Shown one piece after another: positions 8,494-17,121 of a DNA stretch of 64,000 nucleotides. The stretch comes from Glaciibacter superstes DSM 21135 (GTDB taxonomy: Bacteria > Actinomycetota > Actinomycetes > Actinomycetales > Microbacteriaceae): the NCBI RefSeq assembly GCF_000421145.1, contig NZ_ATWH01000003.1:124001-188000 (forward strand), written 5' to 3'. The first letter of the stretch is position 1; each line of letters opens with the position of its first letter. Both the position numbers and the translations under genes were made by a program. Under the pieces are notes generated by a model. It was not told where the DNA came from, did no database searches, and was given only the letters and a program-made list of their open reading frames with translations.

Positions 8494-9900
8494 CTGTCAA
8501 CAGCGAATGAGACCGGACCGATCGGCACTCTGCTGGCCGATCGCTTCCGTGTCGACCGGTTGGTCGGCACGGGCGGGATGGCGGCTGTCTACCAGGCAAC
8601 GGATACGCTGCTTGGCCGCTCTGTCGCCGTCAAGCTGTTCCGCGCAGACTCAGGCGAAGGGGCAGACCCCGAGCGGCAGCGCGGCGAGGTCACCGTACTT
8701 GCCAGTCTCAACCACTTCGCGCTCGTCACGCTCTTCGATGCCGGAATCACCTCGATGAACGGATCGCCGCGTTCCTTCATCGTGATGGAGTACGTCGACG
8801 GGTCAGACCTCCGCAGCAAGATCGCGTCAGGCCCGCTTTCCCCAGCGGAAGTCGCGGCCATCGGTGCGGATATTTCAGAGGCCCTTCACTACGTGCATGG
8901 CAGGGAAATCATCCACCGTGACGTCAAGCCGGCGAACGTGTTGCTCGCACACGGCGGCATGCACGGCCGCACCACTCACGCCAAGCTCGCGGATTTCGGC
9001 ATCGCACGCCTCGTCGACGGCAGCAGGCTGACCGCAACCGGCACGCTGCTCGGCACCGCGAACTACCTGAGCCCTGAGCAGGCGCTCGGTTCGGCGATCG
9101 GCCCGTCGTCGGATGTCTACTCACTCGGTCTGGTGCTCCTGGAGTGCCTCACCGCAGAACGCAGCTACCCGGGCACCGCAGTGGAGTCGGCGATGGCGAG
9201 GCTCCAACGCCAACCGGAGATTCCGGATTCACTCGGCTCAGGCTGGGCAGACGTGCTTGAACGGATGACGCGTCGCGAGCCAGACGAACGGCCGAGCGCC
9301 GAGGTCGCCGCGGAGATACTCCGTGGCCTGGCTGCTGGCGTACCCGTGGCGACGGCATCGCCCGGACCGATGACCGGGGCGACCAAGCCGCTTCCTGTCA
9401 GCGCAGATTCGGTCGGCGCAGATTCGGTCGGCGCAGATTCGGTCGGCGCAGATTCGGTCGGCGCAGATGTGGTCGGCGCAGGGCAGGCGCCACACTCTAC
9501 TGACCCCGCTGATCCCACGGCGCCGACCGTCATGCTCGGTGCGATGGCGCCCGCGGACACCGGTATGGCGCCCGCCGCCGGACGGGGCGCCAACGGGGTA
9601 GGCGACAGTCGTGGCGGCGACTGGACCGGGACAGCAGCCACGGGAATGGTCACACCGACCTCCACTGGCACACCGATCCCCACTGGCAATACGGCCACTA
9701 CTGGTCGCCGATCGGCCAGGCGCAGCACGCGCATACTCCTCTGGCTTCTTGCGCTCGTTGTCGTCGCCATTGCCGTCGTGACCGTGTTGTTCGTGCTGCG
9801 CCCGACTGCCCCAGAGACACAGCCGCCACCGAGTTATCCGGCGGTCGACGGTCCACTCGGCGAACATCTGCAACAGCTCCAGGAGAGTGTGAACCCATGA
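8494..9900 (+). CDS. Membrane-anchored serine/threonine protein kinase
   Basis: About 468 residues. The kinase domain comes first: glycine loop G-T-G-G-M-A-A-V-Y, V-A-V-K-L-F with the catalytic Lys, I-H-R-D-V-K-P-A-N-V catalytic loop and D-F-G-I-A activation segment. A Pro/Thr/Ala-rich juxtamembrane linker contains five G-A-D-S-V repeats, then one transmembrane helix (L-L-W-L-L-A-L-V-V-V-A) and a short external tail with no PASTA domain. I place the start at CTG 8494 because AGGAGG lies 7 bases before it; annotation pipelines may take ATG 8446. Its stop overlaps the start of the lipoprotein gene by 4 bases (ATGA), so the two are translationally coupled and probably work together. Confidence 0.88.
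   Translation: MSTANETGPIGTLLADRFRVDRLVGTGGMAAVYQATDTLLGRSVAVKLFRADSGEGADPERQRGEVTVLASLNHFALVTLFDAGITSMNGSPRSFIVMEYVDGSDLRSKIASGPLSPAEVAAIGADISEALHYVHGREIIHRDVKPANVLLAHGGMHGRTTHAKLADFGIARLVDGSRLTATGTLLGTANYLSPEQALGSAIGPSSDVYSLGLVLLECLTAERSYPGTAVESAMARLQRQPEIPDSLGSGWADVLERMTRREPDERPSAEVAAEILRGLAAGVPVATASPGPMTGATKPLPVSADSVGADSVGADSVGADSVGADVVGAGQAPHSTDPADPTAPTVMLGAMAPADTGMAPAAGRGANGVGDSRGGDWTGTAATGMVTPTSTGTPIPTGNTATTGRRSARRSTRILLWLLALVVVAIAVVTVLFVLRPTAPETQPPPSYPAVDGPLGEHLQQLQESVNP
9401..9475 (+). repeat. 15-bp tandem repeat within kinase linker
   Basis: Five copies of gcgcagattcggtcg starting at 9401, 9416, 9431, 9446 and 9461; the last is slightly diverged (gatgtg). It encodes G-A-D-S-V pentapeptides in the cytoplasmic linker between the kinase domain and membrane helix. 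Confidence 0.95.
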
Positions 9901-10439
9901 GCACGTTCCGCTACCGCATTACCGCTGTCGGCGCCGGGATCCTTCTCATCGCCGCATCCCTCACTGGCTGCGCTCCGACTCCGCCAGCGCTGCAAGCCCA
10001 GGCAGCCGAACAGCTCAGGGCCGGTGTGCTCGCGGTCACGACGGCTGCCGCTGCCGGCGATTACGCGGGCGCGCAAACGGCGCTCGGTTCTGTTCAGGCC
10101 GACCTGCTTGGGGCCGCGGCGGCCGAGGAGGTGACGTCGGCTCGATCGGCGGAAATCCAGGCCGCCATCAACCTGGTTGGTGCCGATCTGGCGGCGGCCA
10201 TTGCCGCGGTCACGCCGCCTCCCGCTCCCCCGTCGGACGACGACGATTCCGAGGAGGATGAAGGGAACGGGAACAACGGCAACGGCAAGGGCAACAACGG
10301 CAACGGGAATGGCAACGGTGGAAACACGTCGACGCCTGCGCCGCCGCCTGAACCGACGGAAGAACCCACGACGGAACCCACCGAACCGCCGGCGTCCGAG
10401 AACCCGGGCGCGGAACCGACGCCCGAAAGCGACGACTGA
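9897..10439 (+). CDS. Lipoprotein paired with the upstream kinase
   Basis: A 180-residue lipoprotein. The signal peptide ends in the lipobox A-S-L-T-G-C with acylated Cys at residue 25. The mature part has a predicted helical Ala-rich region (residues about 30-100), an acidic D-D-D-D-S-E-E-D patch, an Asn/Gly run (N-G-N-G-K-G-N-N-G-N) and a Pro/Thr/Glu tail that could span the peptidoglycan. Its ATG overlaps the kinase stop codon by 4 bases. The family is not recognised. By context it is a likely extracellular partner or substrate-side component of the kinase, which itself has almost no external domain. Confidence 0.85.
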   Translation: MSTFRYRITAVGAGILLIAASLTGCAPTPPALQAQAAEQLRAGVLAVTTAAAAGDYAGAQTALGSVQADLLGAAAAEEVTSARSAEIQAAINLVGADLAAAIAAVTPPPAPPSDDDDSEEDEGNGNNGNGKGNNGNGNGNGGNTSTPAPPPEPTEEPTTEPTEPPASENPGAEPTPESDD

Positions 10440-10497
10440 ACGCGTCGCCTGAACGCGTCGCCTGGGCACAACGGCCTCGAATTCCTCGCCGAGCCGT

Positions 10498-10537
10498 GAG
10501 CTGAGCACCTTCTCAGCGCTGGGAAGGTGCTCAGCTC
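10498..10537. terminator. Bidirectional hairpin between convergent genes
   Basis: A perfect 14-bp inverted repeat (10498-10511 gagctgagcacctt with 10524-10537) around a 12-base loop. There is no T-tract on either side. It lies midway between the convergent ends of the lipoprotein gene and dxr, the expected place for a shared terminator. A 13-base direct repeat (gaacgcgtcgcct, twice) lies just before it at 10439-10464. Confidence 0.75.
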
Positions 10538-10581
10538 ATGGTTCGGCGCAGAGTATCGCGCGGTGCAGGGGCCGCGGGTGG

Positions 10582-11661
10582 TCAGGAAGCGAGCAGCGCG
10601 TCAGCCCTCGTGCGCGCCCACTCTTCGGCGGCGGCGAGCGACTCCAGGCTGAGCGCACCCTCCTGCTCGTGCGCGTCTACCACGCGCCGCACGGTGTCGA
10701 CGATGGTGAGGAACGGGATGCGCCCGGCGTGGAAGGCGGCAACCGCCTGCTCGTTGGCGGCGTTGAAGACCGCCGGGTATGTGCCGCCGGCCCTTCCGAC
10801 CTGCTTCGCGAGCGCGACAGCCGGGAATGCAACATCGTCGAGCGGCTCGAAGGTCCATTCCTGAGGAGTGGTCCAGTCGATCGGGTTGCCGACCGCTCCG
10901 ATGCGATTCGGCCAGTCCAGCCCGAGCGAGATCGGCAGGCGCATGTCGGGCGGCGACGCCTGAGCGATGGTGGACCCGTCGATGAATTCGACCATCGAGT
11001 GCACCAGCGACTGCGGGTGCACCACCACGTCGATGCGGTCGTAATCGACGTCGAAGAGCAGGTGCGCCTCGATCACCTCGAGCCCCTTGTTCACCATGGT
11101 GGCCGAATTGGTCGTGACGACCAGCCCCATGTCCCAGGTGGGGTGCGCGAGCGCCTGCGCCGGGGTGACATCCGTCATCTGGTCACGGCTGCGCCCTCGA
11201 AACGGGCCGCCGGATGCCGTGACAACGAGGCGCCGCACTTCGCGTGGCGTACCGGAGCGCAGCGCCTGGGCGATGGCGGAGTGTTCTGAGTCGACCGGCA
11301 CGATCTGCCCGGGTGCCGCCAGGGAGGTCACGAGGTCGCCGCCGACGATCAGCGATTCCTTGTTCGCCAGAGCCAGGGTGCGGCCGGCCTTCAGCGCTGC
11401 CAACGTCGGACCAAGCCCGACAGACCCGGTGATGCCGTTCAGGACGACATCGGCTTCGACGTCTCGAACCAGTTGCTCAGCCTCTTCCGCCCCGAGCGCC
11501 GTGTGCTCAACCCCGAACCGTTCAGCCTGATCGCCCAGGAGTTCGCGGTTTCGCCCTGCGGACAGGCCGACCACGTCGAAACGCGTTGGGTTGGCCCTGA
11601 TCACGTCGAGGGCTTGTGTTCCGATGGAGCCGGTCGAGCCGAGAATAATGACTGTGCGCAC
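10582..11661 (-). CDS. dxr: 1-deoxy-D-xylulose 5-phosphate reductoisomerase
   Basis: 359 residues, slightly shorter than the usual ~385-400. It catalyses the NADPH-dependent rearrangement of DXP to methylerythritol 4-phosphate, the committed step of the MEP isoprenoid pathway. The N-terminus has the NADPH-binding [15 protein letters not shown] and V-D-S-E-H-S-A-I give the metal/substrate site; T-A-S-G-G-P-F and the H-P-T-W-D-M-G motif are present. The start is GTG at 11661, preceded by TAGCAT-N6, so the mRNA may be leaderless. Confidence 0.97.
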   Translation of the reverse strand: MRTVIILGSTGSIGTQALDVIRANPTRFDVVGLSAGRNRELLGDQAERFGVEHTALGAEEAEQLVRDVEADVVLNGITGSVGLGPTLAALKAGRTLALANKESLIVGGDLVTSLAAPGQIVPVDSEHSAIAQALRSGTPREVRRLVVTASGGPFRGRSRDQMTDVTPAQALAHPTWDMGLVVTTNSATMVNKGLEVIEAHLLFDVDYDRIDVVVHPQSLVHSMVEFIDGSTIAQASPPDMRLPISLGLDWPNRIGAVGNPIDWTTPQEWTFEPLDDVAFPAVALAKQVGRAGGTYPAVFNAANEQAVAAFHAGRIPFLTIVDTVRRVVDAHEQEGALSLESLAAAEEWARTRADALLAS

Positions 11662-11673
11662 GCTCCCATGCTA
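11662..11673 (-). promoter_or_regulatory. Leaderless promoter -10 of dxr
   Basis: On the minus strand TAGCAT (11673-11668) is followed by exactly six bases and then the GTG start. This is the spacing seen before several other starts in the window and predicts transcription beginning at or next to the start codon. Confidence 0.5.
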
Positions 11674-11764
11674 GGCGCAACGACAGAACGGCCGTCGTTC
11701 ACCCGCTGTACATTGAAGCCGCGTAGGCTCCCGCGAGTCCTGCTGTCACGAGAAGATAGGCCAT

Positions 11765-14700
11765 ATGACCCCGCACGACCCCGGACTTCTCCTCGCAGGT
11801 TCGAGAGCGGCAGAGCCGCGCACCCTCGTCGACATCCTGCGCGCGAGTGCCGCGGCCGATCCGCAGGCATCCGCCTTGGCGGACACCGACGGCGCACTGA
11901 GCTATCGCGAGCTTCTTCGGCTGGTGAATTCGGCTGCAGCACAGCTCAGCCTCGCCGGTGTTCGCAGGGGCGACCGGGTGGGGATCCGAATTCCCTCTGG
12001 TACCAGGACGCTGTATATCTCGATCCTCGCCACCCTGGTCGCCGGGGCGAGCTATGTGCCCGTGGATGCAGACGATCCAGACGAACGGGCGGAGCTGGTC
12101 TTTGGAGAAGCGGATGTTGTCGGCGTGATCGGCGCAGACGGCGTATTGGTGCCACGAACCAGGGCCGATGACGGGCCGCTGGTGCAGCGGGATCCGCCCA
12201 CCAGCGGCATCCCGACGCTCGGCACTCCGACCGGCACCTTTCCCGTTGTCGACCTGCCCCGGCCAGATGACGACGCCTGGGTGATCTTCACCTCAGGGTC
12301 GACGGGCACGCCAAAGGGTGTCGCGGTCACCCACCGTTCTGCGGCGGCTTTCGTCGACGCTGAAACCCGGTTGTTCCTGACAGACGATCCGATCGGCCCT
12401 GGCGACAGGGTGCTGGCGGGCCTGTCCGTCGCCTTCGACGCTTCCTGCGAGGAGATGTGGCTCGCCTGGAGGAACGGTGCCTGCCTGGTTCCTGCACCAC
12501 GATCACTCGTCCACTCTGGAGTCGACCTCGGCCCGTGGCTGATCGCGCACGGCATCACGGTGGTCTCAACAGTCCCCACACTCGCCGGGCTGTGGCCCGT
12601 TGAATCGCTGGAACTCGTTCGACTTCTCATCTTCGGAGGCGAAGCCGTGCCGCCTGAGCTCGCCGAACGCCTTGCCGTCGAGGGGCGGGAGGTGTGGAAC
12701 ACCTACGGGCCGACAGAGGCCACCGTCGTCGCCTGCGCCGCCGTGCTCACGGGCGCGCCTCCCGTGCGCATCGGACTGCCGCTGGACGGCTGGGACCTGG
12801 CCGTCGTCGATGCGGCCGGCCAGCCGGTTGCTGAGGGCGAGGTCGGCGAGCTGATCATCGGCGGCGTCGGACTCGCCCGCTACCTCGATCCGGAGAAGGA
12901 TGCCGAGAAGTACGCGGCGATGCCGACCCTCGGCTGGGACCGCGCCTATCGATCAGGTGACCTGGTGAGGTTCGAGGCCGCTGGCCTGGTTTTCATCGGG
13001 CGCGCAGACGACCAGGTCAAACTGGGCGGCCGTCGCATCGAGCTCGGTGAGATCGACGCCGCTCTCGGTGCGCTCGCCGGGGTCGGTGGCAGCGCCGCGG
13101 TTGTGCAGACCACGCCGGCCGGAAACCAGATCCTGGTCGGGTACATCGCGCCGACCGATCCTGCCGCCGAATTCGATACGGATGCCGCGATGGTCACGCT
13201 TCGCTTGGAACTCCCCGCCGCCCTGGTGCCGCTGCTTGCCGTCGTCGACACCATTCCGACACGCACCTCTGGCAAGGTCGACAGGGCTGCCCTGCCGTGG
13301 CCGCTGCCTTCCGCAGTCGCTGCCGGCGACGCCGCCGGCCTTCGTGAAAACCTCAGTGACACCGCTGCCTGGCTCGCCGAACACTGGACCGGAATCCTCG
13401 GTTCACCGGTGACCGGCGAAGACGACGATTTCTTCGCTCACGGCGGCGGTTCGCTCACGGCTGCCCAACTCGTCTCCGCCATCCGCACCAGGTTCCCTGA
13501 CACCCGAGTCTCCGACATCTACGACCACCCGCGCATCGGGGCGCTGGCCACCGAGCTCGATTCCCGCGCCCCTGAACCGGAGCAGGAACCGCGCGTCGTC
13601 TCCCCCACACCGATGCGCACCCAAATCGTGCAGACCCTCCTCGGAATTCCGTTGCACATCCTGGTCGGTCTGCGCTGGACCGTGTACCTGCTCACAGCCA
13701 ACAATGTGCTCTCCCTGTTCACACCGGTGCCGTGGGCGCCGACCGTGCCGTGGTGGTGGATTCTGGCGGGATTTGTTCTGTTCATCACCCCGCCCGGCCG
13801 CATGGCGGTATCCGTTGTCGCGGCGCGGCTGCTCCTCGGCGGGCTGACACCCGGTGATTACCCGCGAGGCGGGAGTGTGCACCTGCGCCTCTGGCTGGCC
13901 GAACAGGTCGCGCACCTGGTCGGCGCCACCAATCTCGCCGGCGCTCCCTGGATCAGCTACTACGCGCGTGCGCTCGGAGCCCGAATCGGCCGCGGCGTCG
14001 ACCTGCATTCCCTGCCGCCGATCACCGGCATGCTCAAGATCGGAAGCGGCGCCTCGATCGAGCCTGAGGTCGATCTCGCCGGGTACTGGATCGACGGCGA
14101 CGTGCTGCGCCTCGGTTCTGTGCAGATCGGCGCAGAAGCCACCGTCGGCTCGCGCAGCACCCTCCTGCCGGGAACCAGGGTGGGCAAGGGTGCGGAGATC
14201 GCTGCGGGCTCCGCCGTGCACGGACGGGTTCCGGCCGGCCAGCTCTGGGCCGGTTCGCCCGCCGAGCGCATCGGCAAAGCCAAACACGACTGGCCCCTTG
14301 AACGCCCGCCGCAGGCTTCACACTGGCTGATTGCCTACGGTGTGGGCTCTGTTGTGCTGTCGATCCTGCCGCTGATCGCTGTCCTGGCCGCTGTACTCGT
14401 CATCTGGCCGGGCCTGTCGGCAGCGTCCACACTGGGTGAAGCTGCGCTCCACGCCCTCATTTGGCTCCCCCTGGCGGTGGCGGCCGGCGGTGTGCTGTAC
14501 GCGCTGCTCGTTGTGGCGTCCGTTCGCCTGCTGGGCATCGGCATCCGCCCAGGCCAGTACCCGGTTCGCAGCCGCATCGGCTGGCAGGTCTGGGCAACGG
14601 AGCGCCTGCTCGATTCCGCCCGCACGGTGCTCTTCCCGTTCTACGCCAGCCTGTTCACCCCGGTCTGGCTCCGGCTGCTCGGGGCGAAGGTCGGCAAGGG

Positions 14701-15727
14701 TGTCGAAGCGTCCACTGTGCTGCTGCTCCCCTCGATGACCACGATCGGCGACTACGCCTTCCTCGCAGACGACACCATGATCGGCTCGTATGAGCTTGGT
14801 CACGGGTGGCTGCGCATCGACGAGGCGAAGGTCGGGCGGCGAGCGTTCCTTGGCAACTCCGGAATGACCGGGCCGGGCCGGTCGGTGCCGAAGAACGGCC
14901 TGGTCGCGGTACTCTCCGCCACACCGCGCAAGGCGAAGTCCGGCTCGTCGTGGCTCGGAAATCCTCCGGTGCGCCTCCGCAGGGCGGTCGCGGAGTTCGA
15001 CGAAACCCGAACCTTCAAGCCTCCGATCAGGCTCAAAGCAGCCCGGTTGCTCTGGGAACTGTGCCGGTTCGTTCCCGTTGTCGTCACCGCCGCCATCGGC
15101 CTCGGCGTTCTGGTCTGCCTGCAGTGGATGATCGGCGCCTGGGGGGTCGGCTGGGCGATCGCCGCCTCCGGGATCGTCCTTCTCGCGGCGGGCGCAGTGG
15201 CCGCGGGTGCGACGACCGTGATGAAGTGGACGCTGGTCGGGCGGATCGCGGTGCGCGAGCATCCGCTGTGGTCGTCGTTCGTCTGGCGAAACGAGGTATC
15301 GGATGCCTTCGTCGAGCTGGTTGCAGCGCCCTGGTTCGCCGTAGCCGCGACCGGCACACCCGCCCTCGCCTGGTGGCTGCGTTCCCTCGGCGCCCGAATC
15401 GGTCGCGGAGTGTGGAGCGAGTCATACTGGCTTCCCGAAGCCGACCTGATCACGCTCGGCGACGGCGCAACAGTGAACCGGGGCTCTGTCGTGCAGACCC
15501 ATCTGTTCCACGACCGGGTCATGCAACTCGACACCGTTGAGCTGGCAGCGGGCGGAACGCTCGGCCCGCACAGCGTCATCCTTCCGGCAGCGGCCATCGG
15601 TGCGGGCGCCAGCGTCGGCCCGGCGTCGCTGGTGATGCGCGGAGAGGTGGTGCCCCCTTCGAGCCGGTGGGCAGGAAACCCGATTGCGCCGTGGAAGCAC
15701 GAACCGTGGAATACAGTGGCGAGGTGA
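11765..15727 (+). CDS. Pls/PosA-family nonribosomal peptide synthetase (poly-amino-acid synthetase type)
   Basis: A 1320-residue membrane synthetase. Residues about 20-525 are an adenylation domain: F-T-S-G-S-T-G-T-P-K-G near 175, F-D-A-S-C-E near 224, Y-G-P-T-E at 314 and the terminal R-T-S-G-K-V-D-R. A carrier domain follows with phosphopantetheine Ser563 in G-G-G-S-L. Then come six hydrophobic segments in three pairs (about 620-695, 855-930, 1095-1160), each leading into a left-handed beta-helix acyltransferase-like domain. This A-T-six TM-triple tandem layout is that of epsilon-poly-L-lysine synthetase and relatives, which activate one amino acid and link copies without a thioesterase. 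By-eye pocket residues (D-A-E-S-I-G-T-V-V-K) include an acidic residue, compatible with a basic amino acid; the substrate is not proven. Overlaps the next gene by 4 bases. Confidence 0.9.
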   Translation: MTPHDPGLLLAGSRAAEPRTLVDILRASAAADPQASALADTDGALSYRELLRLVNSAAAQLSLAGVRRGDRVGIRIPSGTRTLYISILATLVAGASYVPVDADDPDERAELVFGEADVVGVIGADGVLVPRTRADDGPLVQRDPPTSGIPTLGTPTGTFPVVDLPRPDDDAWVIFTSGSTGTPKGVAVTHRSAAAFVDAETRLFLTDDPIGPGDRVLAGLSVAFDASCEEMWLAWRNGACLVPAPRSLVHSGVDLGPWLIAHGITVVSTVPTLAGLWPVESLELVRLLIFGGEAVPPELAERLAVEGREVWNTYGPTEATVVACAAVLTGAPPVRIGLPLDGWDLAVVDAAGQPVAEGEVGELIIGGVGLARYLDPEKDAEKYAAMPTLGWDRAYRSGDLVRFEAAGLVFIGRADDQVKLGGRRIELGEIDAALGALAGVGGSAAVVQTTPAGNQILVGYIAPTDPAAEFDTDAAMVTLRLELPAALVPLLAVVDTIPTRTSGKVDRAALPWPLPSAVAAGDAAGLRENLSDTAAWLAEHWTGILGSPVTGEDDDFFAHGGGSLTAAQLVSAIRTRFPDTRVSDIYDHPRIGALATELDSRAPEPEQEPRVVSPTPMRTQIVQTLLGIPLHILVGLRWTVYLLTANNVLSLFTPVPWAPTVPWWWILAGFVLFITPPGRMAVSVVAARLLLGGLTPGDYPRGGSVHLRLWLAEQVAHLVGATNLAGAPWISYYARALGARIGRGVDLHSLPPITGMLKIGSGASIEPEVDLAGYWIDGDVLRLGSVQIGAEATVGSRSTLLPGTRVGKGAEIAAGSAVHGRVPAGQLWAGSPAERIGKAKHDWPLERPPQASHWLIAYGVGSVVLSILPLIAVLAAVLVIWPGLSAASTLGEAALHALIWLPLAVAAGGVLYALLVVASVRLLGIGIRPGQYPVRSRIGWQVWATERLLDSARTVLFPFYASLFTPVWLRLLGAKVGKGVEASTVLLLPSMTTIGDYAFLADDTMIGSYELGHGWLRIDEAKVGRRAFLGNSGMTGPGRSVPKNGLVAVLSATPRKAKSGSSWLGNPPVRLRRAVAEFDETRTFKPPIRLKAARLLWELCRFVPVVVTAAIGLGVLVCLQWMIGAWGVGWAIAASGIVLLAAGAVAAGATTVMKWTLVGRIAVREHPLWSSFVWRNEVSDAFVELVAAPWFAVAATGTPALAWWLRSLGARIGRGVWSESYWLPEADLITLGDGATVNRGSVVQTHLFHDRVMQLDTVELAAGGTLGPHSVILPAAAIGAGASVGPASLVMRGEVVPPSSRWAGNPIAPWKHEPWNTVAR

Positions 15728-17067
15728 AGGCACGCGATCTCATCCCCGAATCCGGTGGAGCGAGTGCCGGCGATGACTATCTCCCCGGCAGTGGGAACAG
15801 CGGGTATTCGGTGTCGCACTACGCGCTCGAACTCGACTACCGGATGGCGAGCAACCGACTCACCGGCACGGCCGTCATCACCGCGACCGCGTCGCAGCCG
15901 CTCGGTCGGTTCAGCCTCGATCTCACCGGGCTGGTTGCAAGCAAGGTTTCCGTCGACGGGGTGCGGGTGGCGAAAGTAGTCCAGAATACGCAGAAACTCA
16001 CGATCACCCCCGCCAGGCCGATCGAAGCCGGCGCGTCGTTCATCGTCTCGGTGCGGTACGGCGGCTCCCCCGGTCCGCGAAGAAGCCGGTGGGGAGAGGT
16101 CGGCTGGGAGGAACTCGCGGAGGGTGTCATCGTCGCCGGTCAGCCGTGCGGGGCGCCCACCTGGTTTCCCTGCAACGATCATCCTGGCGACAAGGCCACC
16201 ATGCAGCTCGCGATGACCACCGATTCCCCCTACCGAGTTGTCGCCAACGGCACGCTGGTGTCGCGCACGGTGAGGTCGAGCCGAACCCGTTGGGTCTTCG
16301 AGACCACTGAGCCGATGGCCACCTATCTCGCGACAGTGCAGATCGGTTATTACCAGTCGTATGCCCTGCCGCCGGCGCGGATTCCGCAGTATGCGTACAT
16401 CCCAGAGGATCTCGCCGCCGACTTCGGCGCCGACTTCGGCGGCCAGTCGGCGATGATCGAGGTCTTTGAGAAGCTGTTCGGCGAGTTCCCGTTCAGCGAG
16501 TACACCGTGGTGGTGACGGATGACGACCTCGAGATTCCGCTTGAGGCGCACGGTCTGTCTGTCTTCGGTCGCAACCACGTCGACGGGCACCAGGGCGAGG
16601 TGCGACTGATCGCGCATGAGCTCGCCCACTCGTGGTTCGGCAACAGCCTCACGGCGGCATCCTGGAAGCACATCTGGCTGCATGAAGGGTTCGCCTGCTA
16701 CGCCGAGTGGCTGTGGTCTGAGGCGTCTGGTTCGACGAGCGCCGCGCATCTGGCCGAGCACCACTGGACACGGCTGAATGCACTCCCCCAGGACTTCGCG
16801 ATTGGCGACCCGGGCCCGGATCTCATGTTCGACGACCGGCTATACAAACGAGGTGCACTCACCCTGCACGCGCTCAGGGTGACGATCCGCGACGAGGCGT
16901 TCTTCGAGTTGCTGAGAAAGTGGACATTCGAGCACCGCCATGGTTCGGTGACCACCGAGCAGTTCCTTGCCCATGTCAGCGAGTCATCCGACCGGCCAAC
17001 CGGTCCCCTGCTCGCGGCGTGGCTGTTCGACACCGCGCTGCCCAAATTGCCGCCCAGACGTCGGTAA
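15724..17067 (+). CDS. M1-family zinc metallopeptidase with altered exopeptidase motif
   Basis: About 447 residues from GTG 15724, which overlaps the synthetase stop (GTGA); other GTG codons upstream in frame cannot be excluded. The zinc site is H298-E-L-A-H302 with the third ligand Glu321 exactly 18 residues on. The usual G-A-M-E-N substrate motif aligns with I-P-L-E-A, keeping only the Glu (274). The C-terminal helical domain of long M1 enzymes is absent. No signal peptide is visible. In epsilon-poly-lysine producers a zinc aminopeptidase that degrades the polymer is known; the overlap with the synthetase here suggests a similar trimming, self-protection or recycling role (inference). Confidence 0.85.
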   Translation: MKARDLIPESGGASAGDDYLPGSGNSGYSVSHYALELDYRMASNRLTGTAVITATASQPLGRFSLDLTGLVASKVSVDGVRVAKVVQNTQKLTITPARPIEAGASFIVSVRYGGSPGPRRSRWGEVGWEELAEGVIVAGQPCGAPTWFPCNDHPGDKATMQLAMTTDSPYRVVANGTLVSRTVRSSRTRWVFETTEPMATYLATVQIGYYQSYALPPARIPQYAYIPEDLAADFGADFGGQSAMIEVFEKLFGEFPFSEYTVVVTDDDLEIPLEAHGLSVFGRNHVDGHQGEVRLIAHELAHSWFGNSLTAASWKHIWLHEGFACYAEWLWSEASGSTSAAHLAEHHWTRLNALPQDFAIGDPGPDLMFDDRLYKRGALTLHALRVTIRDEAFFELLRKWTFEHRHGSVTTEQFLAHVSESSDRPTGPLLAAWLFDTALPKLPPRRR

Positions 17068-17118
17068 CACTGCCGTCGGTGACACTGCCGTCGGTGACAC
17101 TGCCGTCGGTGACACTGC
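17059..17118. repeat. 15-bp tandem repeat spanning the M1 peptidase stop codon
   Basis: Four copies of cgtcggtgacactgc (17059, 17074, 17089, 17104; the first reads gtaaca). The peptidase TAA stop (17065-17067) lies inside the first copy, where a single base differs from the other copies (gtaaca instead of gtgaca). The array fills the 54-base gap to the convergent phosphopantetheinyl transferase. Confidence 0.9.
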
Positions 17119-17121
17119 CGA

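Noticed and set aside
9401..9475. Regular repeats as a possible CRISPR array
   Set aside because: Units are contiguous with no spacers, in frame within a kinase gene, and no cas genes are present.
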